Notes: a model not told the origin generated them from the sequence alone. A stretch of 64,000 nucleotides of DNA from JACMQX01 sp044225675 (GCA_044225675.1 JBGAIH010000022.1:1-64000), one strand, 5' to 3'; counted from the stretch's first letter, positions 23,675-34,441 are shown. Program-made: numbers and translations.

Positions 23675-25321
23675 TCAGACGTCGATCGCGGCGGCCGAGC
23701 CGGCCTGCTTGCGCAGCTCGAACTTCTGGATCTTTCCGGTCGAAGTCTTGGGCAGCTCCCCGAACACCACGGCGGCCGGCACCTTGAAGCCGGCCAGGTG
23801 CTTGCGGCAGTGGGCGACGATGTCCTCCGCGCGCGTCTGGGCGCCCGCCTTGAGCTCCACGAAGGCGCAGGGCCGCTCCCCCCACTTCGGGTCGGGCCGC
23901 GCCACCACGGCGGCGGCCAGCACGTCGGGGTGCCGGTAGAGCACGTCCTCCACCTCGATGGACGAAATGTTCTCGCCGCCCGAGATGATGATGTCCTTGC
24001 TCCGGTCCTTGATCTTGATGTAGCCGTCGGGGTAGGCCACGGCCAGATCGCCGCTGTGGAACCAGCCGCCGGCAAAGGCTTCCTGCGTGGCCTTGGGGTT
24101 CTTGAGGTAGCCCTTCATCGCGATGTTGCCCTTGAACATGATCTCGCCCATGGTCTCGCCGTCCTCGGGCACCGGCTGCATCGTCTCGGGGTCGAGCACC
24201 TTGACGTCGCGCTGCAGGTGGTAGCGCACCCCCTGGCGGGCATTCAGCCGCGCCCGCTCGCCGATGTCCAGGGCGTCCCAGGCCTCGTGCTTGGCGCACA
24301 CCGTCGCAGGCCCGTAGACCTCGGTGAGGCCGTACACATGCGTCAGGTCGAAGCCCATGCGCTCCATGCCCTCGATCATCGAGGCCGGCGGAGCCGCGCC
24401 CGCCACCATGGCCTTGACGCCGCGCGGCAGACCGACCTTGAGTTCGTCGGGCGCGTTCACGAGCAGGCCGTGAACGATGGGCGCACCGCAGTAGTGGGTG
24501 ACGCCATGCTCGCGGATCGCGTCCAGAATGGCACGGGCCTCCACACGGCGCAGGCAGACGTTCACGCCCGCACGGGCCGCCAGCGTCCATGGAAAGCACC
24601 AGCCGTTGCAGTGGAACATCGGCAGCGTCCACAGGTAGACCGCGTGCTTGGGCATGTCCCACTCCAGGATGTTGGAGATGGCGTTGATCGCAGCGCCCCG
24701 GTGGTGGTAGACGACGCCCTTCGGATTGCCGGTGGTGCCGCTGGTGTAGTTGAGCGCGATCGCGTCCCACTCGTCGCCGGGCAGCTGCCACTCGAAGGTC
24801 GCGTCGCCGCCGGCCAGGAAGGCCTCGTACGTCTGGCTGCCGATGCGCTGCACGGTGCCGGTGAACAGCGGGTCCTCGACGTCGATGACACGCAGCGGGC
24901 GGCCGGACTGCCGCAGCGCGATGGCCTTGTGCATGACGGGAGCGAACTCGGGATCCACGATCACCGCCTTGGCCTCGCCGTGGTCGAGCATGAAGGCAAT
25001 GGTCTCCGGGTCGAGACGGGTGTTGAGCGCATTGAGCACCGCACCGGCCATGGGCACGCCGAAGTGCGCCTCGACCATCGGCGGTGTGTTGGGCAACATC
25101 ACGGCCACGGTGTCGCCCTTTCCCACGCCCGCCCGCACCAGCGCGCTGGCGAGCTGGCGACACCGCGCGTAGACCTCGCCCCAGGTCCGGCGCAGCTCGC
25201 CATGCACCACGGCCAGCCGCTGCGGGTAGACCTGGGCGGTGCGCTCCAGGAACGACAGCGGCGTGATCGGCGCGAAATTGGCCTCGTTGCGGGGCAGGTC
25301 CTGGTCGAACAGGCGGCTCAT
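23675..25321 (-). CDS. Acyl-CoA synthetase (AMP-binding, medium/long-chain fatty-acid type)
   Basis: A 548-residue adenylate-forming ligase making acyl-CoA from a carboxylic acid, ATP and CoA. The P-loop-like motif LNYTSGTTGNPKGVVYHHRG, the motif MVAGAAPP, the A5 motif THVYGLTEVYGP, the A8 motif GWFHSGDLAVAYPDGYI and the catalytic Lys near TSTGKIQKFELR are all present. It groups by motif with AlkK/methylmercaptopropionate-CoA ligase-like enzymes. AAGGAGA upstream fixes the ATG at 25321. Together with the nearby SDR it suggests a fatty-acid or branched acid catabolic context, but the substrate is unproven. Confidence 0.9.
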   Translation of the reverse strand: MSRLFDQDLPRNEANFAPITPLSFLERTAQVYPQRLAVVHGELRRTWGEVYARCRQLASALVRAGVGKGDTVAVMLPNTPPMVEAHFGVPMAGAVLNALNTRLDPETIAFMLDHGEAKAVIVDPEFAPVMHKAIALRQSGRPLRVIDVEDPLFTGTVQRIGSQTYEAFLAGGDATFEWQLPGDEWDAIALNYTSGTTGNPKGVVYHHRGAAINAISNILEWDMPKHAVYLWTLPMFHCNGWCFPWTLAARAGVNVCLRRVEARAILDAIREHGVTHYCGAPIVHGLLVNAPDELKVGLPRGVKAMVAGAAPPASMIEGMERMGFDLTHVYGLTEVYGPATVCAKHEAWDALDIGERARLNARQGVRYHLQRDVKVLDPETMQPVPEDGETMGEIMFKGNIAMKGYLKNPKATQEAFAGGWFHSGDLAVAYPDGYIKIKDRSKDIIISGGENISSIEVEDVLYRHPDVLAAAVVARPDPKWGERPCAFVELKAGAQTRAEDIVAHCRKHLAGFKVPAAVVFGELPKTSTGKIQKFELRKQAGSAAAIDV

Positions 25322-25530
25322 GCGTGTCTCCTTTGTGGGTGCGGCAAGATTAGCGGCATTCACCAAGGCGATGCACTACGTAGAACTACCCAAGTCGGCG
25401 GGGCGCGCACCAGAGGTGCCGCCCCCGGGCCGCAGCCGCCGCGCGCCGACCCGGCCCATGGGGTTTGCACGACAATGCCGGTGTGGGCCGCACCCCGGTG
25501 ACCCGCACCGCCCTTCTTTCCGCGAAACGA

Positions 25531-25554
25531 CCCGAGCCCTCACCCGAGCCCTCA
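25531..25554. repeat. 12-bp direct repeat upstream of dnaG
   Basis: CCCGAGCCCTCA occurs twice in tandem (25531-25542, 25543-25554) with a third partial start (CCCGCA). It lies 24 bases before the dnaG GTG. The remaining 25322-25530 region shows no recognisable gene. Confidence 0.7.
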
Positions 25555-25577
25555 CCCGCAACACCGCCGTCCCGCCC

Positions 25578-27500
25578 GTGGCCATTCCCCAGTCATTCCT
25601 GCAGGAACTTCTCTCGCGCACCGACGTGGTCGAGGTGGTCGGCCGCTACGTGCAGCTCAAGAAGGCCGGCGCCAACTTCATGGGCCTGTGCCCGTTTCAC
25701 GGCGAGAAGTCGCCATCGTTCTCGGTCAGTCCCACCAAGCAGTTCTACCACTGCTTCGGCTGCGGCAAGAACGGCAACGCGATCAGCTTCCTCATGGAGC
25801 ACGCGGGCATGAACTTCGTCGAAGCCGTCAAGGATCTCGCGCAGCAGCACGGCATGCAGGTGCCGGAAGACGACGCCAGCCCGCAGGACCGCGCCCGCGC
25901 GGCCGAGCAGCGCCAGAAGCAGGCGACCCTCACCGACGTGCTCGAGAAGGCCGGCGAGGCCTATCGGCGCCACCTGCGCAATTCGCCGCGCGCCATCGAC
26001 TACTTCAAGGGCCGGGGCGTCTCCGGCGAAGTCGCCAAGCGCTTCGGCCTGGGCTATGCGCCCGAAGGCTGGCGCAGCCTGGCCAGCGTGTTCCCGAACT
26101 ACGACGATCCGCTGCTGGTCGAAAGCGGTCTGGTCATCCTCAACGCCGAGGACGGTGGCGAGGAAAAGCGCTACGACCGCTTCCGCGACCGGGTCATGTT
26201 CCCGATCCTCAACATCAAGGGCGAGTGCATCGGCTTTGGCGGCCGGGTGCTCGGCGAAGGCACGCCCAAGTACCTCAACTCGCCCGAAACGCCCGTCTTC
26301 AGCAAGGGGCGCGAGCTGTACGGCCTGTTCGAGGCCCGCAACGCGCTGCGCGAACATGGCTATGTGCTGGTCACCGAGGGCTACATGGACGTCGTCGCAC
26401 TCGCGCAGCTGGGCTTTCCGAATGCCGTGGCCACGCTCGGCACGGCCTGCACCACCGACCATGTGCAGAAGCTGTTCCGCTTCACCGACGCCGTGGTGTT
26501 CAGCTTCGACGGCGACGCCGCCGGCCGGCGGGCCGCGCGCAAGGCGCTCGATGGCGCCCTGCCCTATGCGAGCGACGTGCGCAGCGTGAAGTTCCTTTTC
26601 CTTCCGCCCGAGCACGACCCCGACAGCTTCATTCGGGAATTCGGCCGGGACGCGTTCTCGCGCTACGTGAGCGAAGCCACGCCGCTGTCGCGCTTTCTGA
26701 TCGAGTCCGCCCGTGAGGGCTGCGACCTCACCACGGCGGAAGGCCGCGCCCACATGGCGGCCAATGCCCGGCCGCTGTGGACCCAGCTGCCCGAAGGCGC
26801 CCTCAAGCGCCAGCTGCTGACCGAGATCTCCGATCTGGTCCAGCTCACGGGCGCCGAGCTGACCGAGATCTGGGCGCAGGCCTCACGCGGTCGCGCGGAA
26901 CGGCCCGCCCGCCGCCACCCTGAAAGCGGCAGCGCCCCTGGCGACGGCGGCGACGACGGCTGGCGCGACCCGATGGGCGGCGGCGAACCCCGCCGCAGCG
27001 GGCGCGGCGCGTCGCGCACCCGCCCGCAGGGAGGCAGCAGGCCGCCCCGGACCGCGCCGGCCAGCCGGGCGGACCACGCGGCGCGGCTGCTGCTGGGCAA
27101 CCTGCAAGCCTGGGACAGTCTCTCGAGCGAAGACCACGCCATGCTCTCGGAACTGCCGGCGCCGCATGGGCCGCTCTTCGTCTGGCTCGAAGGCCAGCTC
27201 CATGAGCACGGTGCCCAGCCCTGGAGCGCGCTGCGCGAGAGCCTGCGCAGCCTGGAATTCGGCGAACTCGCGCTGCGGCTGATGCAGTTCGCCCCCCCGG
27301 AGGAAGACGCCGTGCCTGCGGCCGAAGCCTTCCAGGAGCTGCGCTCGCTGCTCAACCTGATGCTGGTCGACCGCCTCAAGTTGCTCGAAACCGAGGCCCT
27401 GATGGCAGGCAAGAGCGATCCGGCCGCCCTGCAGCGCTACCGGGAGCTTCAGGAGCGCCGACGTGCTCTCACGGCGCCCGGATCCAGTGCGGCCCCTTGA
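25578..27500 (+). CDS. dnaG: DNA primase
   Basis: A 640-residue primase synthesising RNA primers at the replication fork with DnaB. The N-terminal CHC2 zinc finger is Cys38-x2-His41 and Cys59-x2-Cys62. The TOPRIM core follows, with the catalytic Glu in LVTEGYMDVVAL and the DxD motif in VFSFDGDAAGRRAARKA. The C-terminal DnaB-binding domain follows a long low-complexity Arg/Gly/Pro-rich linker (about residues 440-495). The start is GTG (VAIPQSFLQELLSR), matching the family N-terminus. rpoD lies downstream as in the macromolecular synthesis operon, but rpsU is not upstream; an acyl-CoA ligase diverges instead. Confidence 0.97.
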   Translation: MAIPQSFLQELLSRTDVVEVVGRYVQLKKAGANFMGLCPFHGEKSPSFSVSPTKQFYHCFGCGKNGNAISFLMEHAGMNFVEAVKDLAQQHGMQVPEDDASPQDRARAAEQRQKQATLTDVLEKAGEAYRRHLRNSPRAIDYFKGRGVSGEVAKRFGLGYAPEGWRSLASVFPNYDDPLLVESGLVILNAEDGGEEKRYDRFRDRVMFPILNIKGECIGFGGRVLGEGTPKYLNSPETPVFSKGRELYGLFEARNALREHGYVLVTEGYMDVVALAQLGFPNAVATLGTACTTDHVQKLFRFTDAVVFSFDGDAAGRRAARKALDGALPYASDVRSVKFLFLPPEHDPDSFIREFGRDAFSRYVSEATPLSRFLIESAREGCDLTTAEGRAHMAANARPLWTQLPEGALKRQLLTEISDLVQLTGAELTEIWAQASRGRAERPARRHPESGSAPGDGGDDGWRDPMGGGEPRRSGRGASRTRPQGGSRPPRTAPASRADHAARLLLGNLQAWDSLSSEDHAMLSELPAPHGPLFVWLEGQLHEHGAQPWSALRESLRSLEFGELALRLMQFAPPEEDAVPAAEAFQELRSLLNLMLVDRLKLLETEALMAGKSDPAALQRYRELQERRRALTAPGSSAAP

Positions 27501-27522
27501 AAAGCCCGCACAACGGTATAAT
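27497..27522 (+). promoter_or_regulatory. Putative rpoD promoter overlapping the dnaG stop codon
   Basis: A perfect TATAAT (27517-27522) is preceded by TTGAAA (27497-27502), which overlaps the dnaG TGA. The 14-base spacer is short for sigma70. The fuller upstream string CTTGAAA also equals the -35 consensus of heat-shock sigma32 promoters, but the -10 does not fit that class. A transcript from here would have a leader of about 240 bases before the rpoD ATG with no gene in it. The rpoD Shine-Dalgarno lies inside the palindrome GAGGTACCTC (27762-27771). Confidence 0.45.
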
Positions 27523-27772
27523 GTAGGGTTTGCTACTCGGCAAGAGCGACAGCAGCACCTCCGGACACCGGCCAACCGTGGACAGACAGCGCCCGACCCG
27601 CCAACTCCCCGCAAGGACTGCACACCAAATGTTCGCCCAGACATCTTGCCCATGAAGTGACGGAAATCGGCAGCCCCCAAGGCCGCTCCCGTTCCGTGCT
27701 CTTCACCACCCGCGCCGGGATGACAGTGGCGCTTTTGTGTTTCTGAGTTCGTCTTTGTCCTGAGGTACCTCC

Positions 27773-30112
<2,340 letters not shown>

Positions 30113-30146
30113 ACGGACCGAACTTCCACTGGCATCCCGCCACCCC

Positions 30147-30176
30147 AAAAAAACGCCCTTCGGGGCGTTTTTTTTT
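30147..30176. terminator. Bidirectional terminator between rpoD and the LigB-like gene
   Basis: CGCCC-TTCG-GGGCG (30154-30167), a stable UUCG tetraloop hairpin, is flanked by seven A on the left and nine T on the right. It can therefore stop transcripts from both directions: rpoD on the plus strand and the dioxygenase pair on the minus strand, whose stop is at 30196. Confidence 0.92.
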
Positions 30177-30195
30177 GGACCGGTCACGGGCCGCT

Positions 30196-31038
30196 TCAGC
30201 CGTCGAGCGCCTCCAGCGCCATCATGCCGGCAGCCGTATTGGAAATCGGGATGTGGTAGTTCGTGTGCACCTTGCGCACACGTCCCGGCACGGCGGCCCG
30301 CGTGGCGAGCCACATCAGCAGCTCCACGCCCTGCGTGCCCGTCTTCTCCACGAGTTCGCGGATGCTGAACTGCGTCGCCCATTCCGGCTCGTCCACCAGA
30401 CTGTCCATGAACTGCAGGTCGAAGTCCTTGTTGATGAAACCGGCGCGCTGGCCGTCGAGCTGGTGGCTCAGTCCTCCCGTTCCGATGATGACGACGCGCG
30501 CGTCGCTGTCCCACGACGCAATGGCCTCACCCACCGCCTTGCCCAGGGCAGCGCAGCGGCGGGCCGAAGGCAGCGGGAACTGCACGGTGTTGATGCAGAT
30601 CGGGACGGTGAGGACCGGGCAGACATCCTCCGGCCAGAACAGCTTGAGCGGCAGCGTGAACGCGTGGTCAACCTTCATCTCCTGGCAGGTGGTGATGTCG
30701 AACTCACAAGCGACCAGATGCTCGACGATGTGCCACGACAGCTCCGGCGCGCCGAGGAAGGGTGGCAGGGTCGGCAGGCCCCAACCTTCGTCGGCATTGC
30801 GGTAGGCCTCCGCAGCCCCGACGGCGAAGGTCGGCATCTTGTCGAGGAAGAAGTTCAGCCCGTGGTCGTTGTAGAACACCACGGCAATATCGGGCCGGAC
30901 TTCGCCGAGCCAGGCACGCACCGGCAGAAATCCGTCGAAAAACGGCTTCCAGTACGGCTGGGCCTCCAGCCCGCGGGCCATCGCGCCGCCGATGGCCGGC
31001 ACATGCGACGTGGTCAGGCCGCCAATGATCTTTGCCAT
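30196..31038 (-). CDS. Class III extradiol dioxygenase beta subunit, LigB-like (second copy)
   Basis: A 280-residue homologue of the protocatechuate 4,5-dioxygenase beta subunit. The iron ligands His12 (TTSHVPAIG) and His59 (YNDHGLNF) are present, with the catalytic His in GTGGLSHQL and the Glu in GTQGVELLMWL. It differs clearly from the pmdB product 6 kb away, so it is not a recent duplicate. With the LigA-like subunit just upstream it should form a separate two-subunit ring-cleavage dioxygenase. The substrate could be protocatechuate, gallate, 3-O-methylgallate or another catechol. It ends at the rpoD-facing bidirectional terminator. Confidence 0.88.
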   Translation of the reverse strand: MAKIIGGLTTSHVPAIGGAMARGLEAQPYWKPFFDGFLPVRAWLGEVRPDIAVVFYNDHGLNFFLDKMPTFAVGAAEAYRNADEGWGLPTLPPFLGAPELSWHIVEHLVACEFDITTCQEMKVDHAFTLPLKLFWPEDVCPVLTVPICINTVQFPLPSARRCAALGKAVGEAIASWDSDARVVIIGTGGLSHQLDGQRAGFINKDFDLQFMDSLVDEPEWATQFSIRELVEKTGTQGVELLMWLATRAAVPGRVRKVHTNYHIPISNTAAGMMALEALDG

Positions 31039-31049
31039 GCTGCGCTCCT

Positions 31050-31493
31050 TCAGGCGAGGGCCGCAGGGGATGCGGCCAGGGGTTCGGCTGCTGGCGCCAT
31101 GGCTGCAGGCACCGCAGCGGACACGGCCCGGTGCGGGCGCGGCGTGACCGGCTGCGCGTTCTGCGCGACCAGACGCGCCTTGAACTCGTCCTTGCTCAGA
31201 CCCGTCTGGGCGGCGCCCAGGTCCTGCACGTCCAGACCCCAGATCCCGGCCAGCTTGGCCAGGTAGTAGACGTTGCCACCAGCCTCCAGCATCGCGAGCA
31301 CGTCCTTGCGCCGGACGGCGTCGCACTGCACGGCGCTGAGCCCGAAGGACGCCATGTACGCCTCCGGGTCCTGGCGGAAGGCGGCGCGGGCGCTCTCGTC
31401 ATTGAAGGAAAAGCACATCTTGTTGAGTGCATAGCCCTTGCGGGCCTGTACGCCGTCGAACAGGATGGTGCCTGGTATGCAGGCAGATGGCAT
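31050..31493 (-). CDS. Extradiol dioxygenase alpha subunit, LigA-like (second copy)
   Basis: A 147-residue small subunit of the LigAB type. The family core is PGTILFDGVQARKGYALNKMC near the N-terminus, then GGNVYYLAKLAGIWGLDVQDLGAA. The LigA subunit closes the active site of the LigB-like partner, whose gene starts 11 bases downstream. A C-terminal tail of about 35 residues rich in Ala and Pro is not part of the fold and looks disordered. The gene lies 83 bases from the stop of the histidine kinase gene on the same strand, so readthrough from that operon is possible. Confidence 0.87.
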   Translation of the reverse strand: MPSACIPGTILFDGVQARKGYALNKMCFSFNDESARAAFRQDPEAYMASFGLSAVQCDAVRRKDVLAMLEAGGNVYYLAKLAGIWGLDVQDLGAAQTGLSKDEFKARLVAQNAQPVTPRPHRAVSAAVPAAMAPAAEPLAASPAALA

Positions 31494-31576
31494 GGGATGT
31501 CTCCGTCAGTGGTGCCTGCGCAGTATGGAGGGGCGTGCCAGCCGCCGCTCTGATGCAGGTCAAGCCTGCTGCAGGG

Positions 31577-33022
31577 TCAGCCCGGACGCGCCAGCGGCAG
31601 CGTGATGCGGACCTCGAGCCCCGGCGCGGCATTGCGCAACGCAAGCTCGCCGCCATGCGCCAGCACCACCAGCCGGCACAGGTAGAGGCCGAGGCCGACG
31701 CCCCCGGTGGCGCGGCCGCGTGAGGCGTCAGGCCGATAGAAGGGCTCGGCCAGATGCGGCAGCACCGACGCATCGACCCCGGCTCCGTGGTCGCGCACGA
31801 CCACCGCGAGCACATCGCCCTCCACCCGCATCGACAGTCGTACGGCGGGCTGCGCCGGACCGCCGTGGCGCAGCGCGTTGTCCAGCAGGTTGCGCAGCAG
31901 CAGGCGCACGCGCGTCGGATCCAGCTGCAGGAGCGGAAGGTCGGGGGCGATGTCGGCCTGCACCAGGGCCGCAGCCCCTCGATCTGCCGGCGCAACGTTG
32001 CCGGCCTCATCCGGTCCGCCCTCTTGCCCGCTCTCCTGCCCGCCTTCCTGCCCGCCCTCCGGTGCGTCGCCCGACCCGCCCGCCGCCGGATCGCCCAGCG
32101 ACGCGATCACCTCGCGCGCCAGCGCACCCGCGTCGACCGTCTCCAGATGCAGCGCGGCGTGGCCCTGCCCGAGCCGCTCGCTCTCCAGCAGGTCGGTCAC
32201 CAGGTCGCGCATCTCGGCCAGGTCGCGCAGCAGGGCCTGACGCTGTGCCTGAACGTCGGGCGTTTCGGGCAGCAGCTCGGTGTTCAGGCGCGCGCGCGTG
32301 AGCGGGCTGCGCAGTTCGTGGCTGATGGCCAGCAGCAGGCCCCGCTTGGCCTCCAGCATCTGGTGCAGGCTGCCGGCCATGGCATTGACGTCGCTGGCCA
32401 GCTGGCCGAGTTCGTCGCGCCGGCGCACCGGAATCGGCTCGCCGAACTCGCCGCGGCCGAACCGGCCTGCGCCGTCGCGAATGTCGTCGAGCGGCTTGAG
32501 CAGACGGCGCACATACGCATGGGCCAGTGCGGTGAGTGCCAGCAGCACCGCCAGCGTGATCCAGCCCACGCGGCGCGGCTGGTTCTGCCAGACGCGCAGG
32601 CTCAGCGCGAACTGCACGCGATGCCCGTCGGCCGTCGTGCGTTCGAGCAGCGGCATCTCGCGCTCCTCGCCGAACCGGCTCTTGCCCCAGTGGCCCGCCG
32701 GCTCCTCGTCCGACTGCCAGTTGACGGCCGGCCCGGTGATGCGGATCGCCAGCGGCAGGCGCGCGGCGAGTGCGCGGGCCCGTTCCTCGCTGGGCGGCGA
32801 GCCGACATCGGCGGCGAGACGGTCGACATAGTCGGTCAGCAGCGGCCGCGCTGCGTCGCGCCAGCCGATGGACAGCGCCTTCTGCATGCCGAAGAGAAAG
32901 GTCCCGGCCAGGCCGACGGCCAGCACCAGAAAAAGCGCGACCAGCCGCCAGCGCAGCGAATGGCGCAAGGAGTGGCGCATCGCATGGTGCGCCCGGTGCC
33001 AGCGCTTCAGCCGCTCAGGCAC
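31577..33022 (-). CDS. Sensor histidine kinase, CpxA/RstB-like
   Basis: A 481-residue membrane histidine kinase. Transmembrane helix 1 (LVALFLVLAVGLAGTFLFGM) and helix 2 (VGWITLAVLLALTALAHAYV) bracket a periplasmic sensor of about 110 residues. HAMP follows, then the H-box SHELRSPLTRARLN with the phosphoacceptor His, and the ATPase N-box NLLDNALRHG and G-boxes (GGVGLGLYLCR). An unusual Gly/Gln/Glu repeat of about 20 residues is inserted between the dimerisation and ATPase domains. The start overlaps the end of the response regulator gene by eight bases. Gene order Spy-like, regulator, kinase resembles cpxPRA. Confidence 0.93.
   Translation of the reverse strand: MPERLKRWHRAHHAMRHSLRHSLRWRLVALFLVLAVGLAGTFLFGMQKALSIGWRDAARPLLTDYVDRLAADVGSPPSEERARALAARLPLAIRITGPAVNWQSDEEPAGHWGKSRFGEEREMPLLERTTADGHRVQFALSLRVWQNQPRRVGWITLAVLLALTALAHAYVRRLLKPLDDIRDGAGRFGRGEFGEPIPVRRRDELGQLASDVNAMAGSLHQMLEAKRGLLLAISHELRSPLTRARLNTELLPETPDVQAQRQALLRDLAEMRDLVTDLLESERLGQGHAALHLETVDAGALAREVIASLGDPAAGGSGDAPEGGQEGGQESGQEGGPDEAGNVAPADRGAAALVQADIAPDLPLLQLDPTRVRLLLRNLLDNALRHGGPAQPAVRLSMRVEGDVLAVVVRDHGAGVDASVLPHLAEPFYRPDASRGRATGGVGLGLYLCRLVVLAHGGELALRNAAPGLEVRITLPLARPG
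32016..32061 (-). repeat. 12-bp in-frame tandem repeat inside the histidine kinase gene
   Basis: Nearly four copies of a 12-bp unit close to CCGCCCTCCTGC (32016-32027, 32028-32039, 32040-32051, partial 32052-32061). They encode the repeated GGQE/SGQE tetrapeptide of the interdomain insert. Confidence 0.85.
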
Positions 33023-33695
33023 GCGCCACCGCCAGCGAGTAGCCCGCGTTGCGCAGGGTCTTGATGCAGTCGAGCGGCTCCAGCTTGCGGCGCAGCCGGC
33101 TCACGACGATGTCCACCGCGCGGGTGTACAGCTCGGCCTCGTGGCCCCGCAGCTGGTTGAGAATGTCGTCCCGGCTGAACACCCGGCCGGGCTCGCGCGC
33201 CAGCAGGTGCAGCAGCTCGAACTCGGTGCCGGTGAGCTCGACCGGCGCCCCCTGGCGCTGCACCGAGCGCGTGGCCGGATCGATCACCAGACCCTCGAAC
33301 ACCAGAGCGCCCGCCGCGGCGCGACCCGCGCCCGTGCCACGTCGGCGCAGCACGGTCTGGACCCGTGCCACGAGTTCACGGGGCTCGAAGGGCTTGGGCA
33401 GGTAATCGTCGGCGCCGAGCTCCAGGCCAACCACGCGGTCCATCACGTCGCCCCGGGCCGTGAGCATGATGACGGGTACGTCGCTGTCCTTGCGGATCGT
33501 GCGGCACAGCTCGAAGCCATCCATCTCGGGCAGCATCACGTCAAGGATGGCGGCATCCCATCCGCCCTGGCGCAGTCGCGCCAGGCCGGCACTGGGCCGA
33601 AGCGCCTGCTCCAGCTGCATCTCGAAACGCGCGAAGTACGTGGCCAGCGGCGGGCCGAGCTGCTCGTCGTCGTCAATCAGCAGGATGCGGGTCAT
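33015..33695 (-). CDS. OmpR/PhoB-family response regulator, CpxR-like
   Basis: A 226-residue two-component regulator. The receiver domain has the acidic pocket LIDDDE, phosphoacceptor Asp52 (AILDVMLPEMDG), Thr in MLTARG and Lys in DDYLPKPFEP. The C-terminal winged helix ends IVVSRLRRKLEPLDCIKTLRNAGYSLAV. It overlaps the kinase gene downstream (33015-33022) and the small Spy-like paralogue upstream (33673-33695), so all four genes form one tightly packed operon. A direct repeat at 34518-34532 upstream of the operon is a candidate autoregulatory site. Confidence 0.95.
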   Translation of the reverse strand: MTRILLIDDDEQLGPPLATYFARFEMQLEQALRPSAGLARLRQGGWDAAILDVMLPEMDGFELCRTIRKDSDVPVIMLTARGDVMDRVVGLELGADDYLPKPFEPRELVARVQTVLRRRGTGAGRAAAGALVFEGLVIDPATRSVQRQGAPVELTGTEFELLHLLAREPGRVFSRDDILNQLRGHEAELYTRAVDIVVSRLRRKLEPLDCIKTLRNAGYSLAVARA

Positions 33696-33966
33696 GGAGC
33701 GGATTGTCCCACCGGCTGCGATGCGCCACGATGGCCGCGCGCAGCCTGCGCTGGCGCGGCGGCGGCAGTCCGTCGTAGGCATCGGCTGCCGCCAGCACGC
33801 GCGGCAAGGCCTGCGGCCGCGCGGCCAGCAGGGCCCGGGCATGCTCGCGGTCGAAGCGCGAATCCCAGACCATCGCGAGCAGCTCGGCGTGCGGCCCGTC
33901 GCGCGTGGCCAGCAGGGCATCGCCCTGCGCGCGCAGGCCGGCAAACAGCGTGTGGACGCGGTTCAT
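33673..33966 (-). CDS. Small signal-less Spy/LTXXQ-like paralogue
   Basis: A 97-residue protein of unknown function. Its middle, RFDREHARALL and VLAAADAYDGLPPPRQRRLR, aligns with KFDRARAQALV and VIAAAADFYDSLNPAQQQKVR of the neighbouring Spy-like lipoprotein, so it looks like a diverged partial duplicate covering the C-terminal half. It has no signal peptide or lipobox and would stay in the cytoplasm, unlike its neighbour. The gene starts 13 bases after the lipoprotein gene and overlaps the response regulator by 23 bases. It could be a decaying copy or a cytoplasmic accessory factor. Confidence 0.7.
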   Translation of the reverse strand: MNRVHTLFAGLRAQGDALLATRDGPHAELLAMVWDSRFDREHARALLAARPQALPRVLAAADAYDGLPPPRQRRLRAAIVAHRSRWDNPLHDPHPAD

Positions 33967-33979
33967 CGCGGCCCCGCGC

Positions 33980-34441
33980 TCAGCCGCGATGCCAGCCGCC
34001 GCGGCGCTGCATGAAGTCGCGCACCTTCTGCTGCTGGGCCGGATTCAGGCTGTCGTAGAAGTCGGCAGCAGCTGCAATGACCTCGGGGCTGCCGCTGGTG
34101 ATGGCCGCGGTTTTGCCGGTCACCAGGGCCTGCGCGCGGGCCCGGTCGAACTTGTCGCCGGCCACCAGGGCCTGCACCTCGGCTCGCGGGTCGGCCGTGC
34201 CGCGCAGCGCGGTGCGCTGAGCCTGCAGCCTGTCGGCCAACACGTTGAGCCGGGCCTTCTGCTCGGCGGTGAGGTCGAGCTTGCTGCTGACGCGCTCGAT
34301 CATCTTGTTGCGGAACTTGGCTGATTCTTCCGCGCTCATCTGCCAGCCGCCCTCGTGGCGATGCCCGCAGGCGCTCAGCCCGCCGAGAACGATGGTGGCG
34401 CCGAAGATGCCGAACAGGGTGCGCTTGATCCAGGGTCGCAT
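33980..34441 (-). CDS. Spy/CpxP family periplasmic lipoprotein
   Basis: A 153-residue LTXXQ-motif protein. The signal sequence ends in the lipobox LSAC (Cys25), predicting a lipid-anchored periplasmic protein; classical CpxP and Spy are soluble. The two family motifs are LTAEQKARL and LNPAQQQKV, each in a helix. CpxP-type proteins bind misfolded proteins and damp the partner kinase. It is the first gene of the operon with the truncated paralogue, response regulator and kinase, supporting such a feedback role. AAGGA lies before the ATG. Confidence 0.86.
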   Translation of the reverse strand: MRPWIKRTLFGIFGATIVLGGLSACGHRHEGGWQMSAEESAKFRNKMIERVSSKLDLTAEQKARLNVLADRLQAQRTALRGTADPRAEVQALVAGDKFDRARAQALVTGKTAAITSGSPEVIAAAADFYDSLNPAQQQKVRDFMQRRGGWHRG

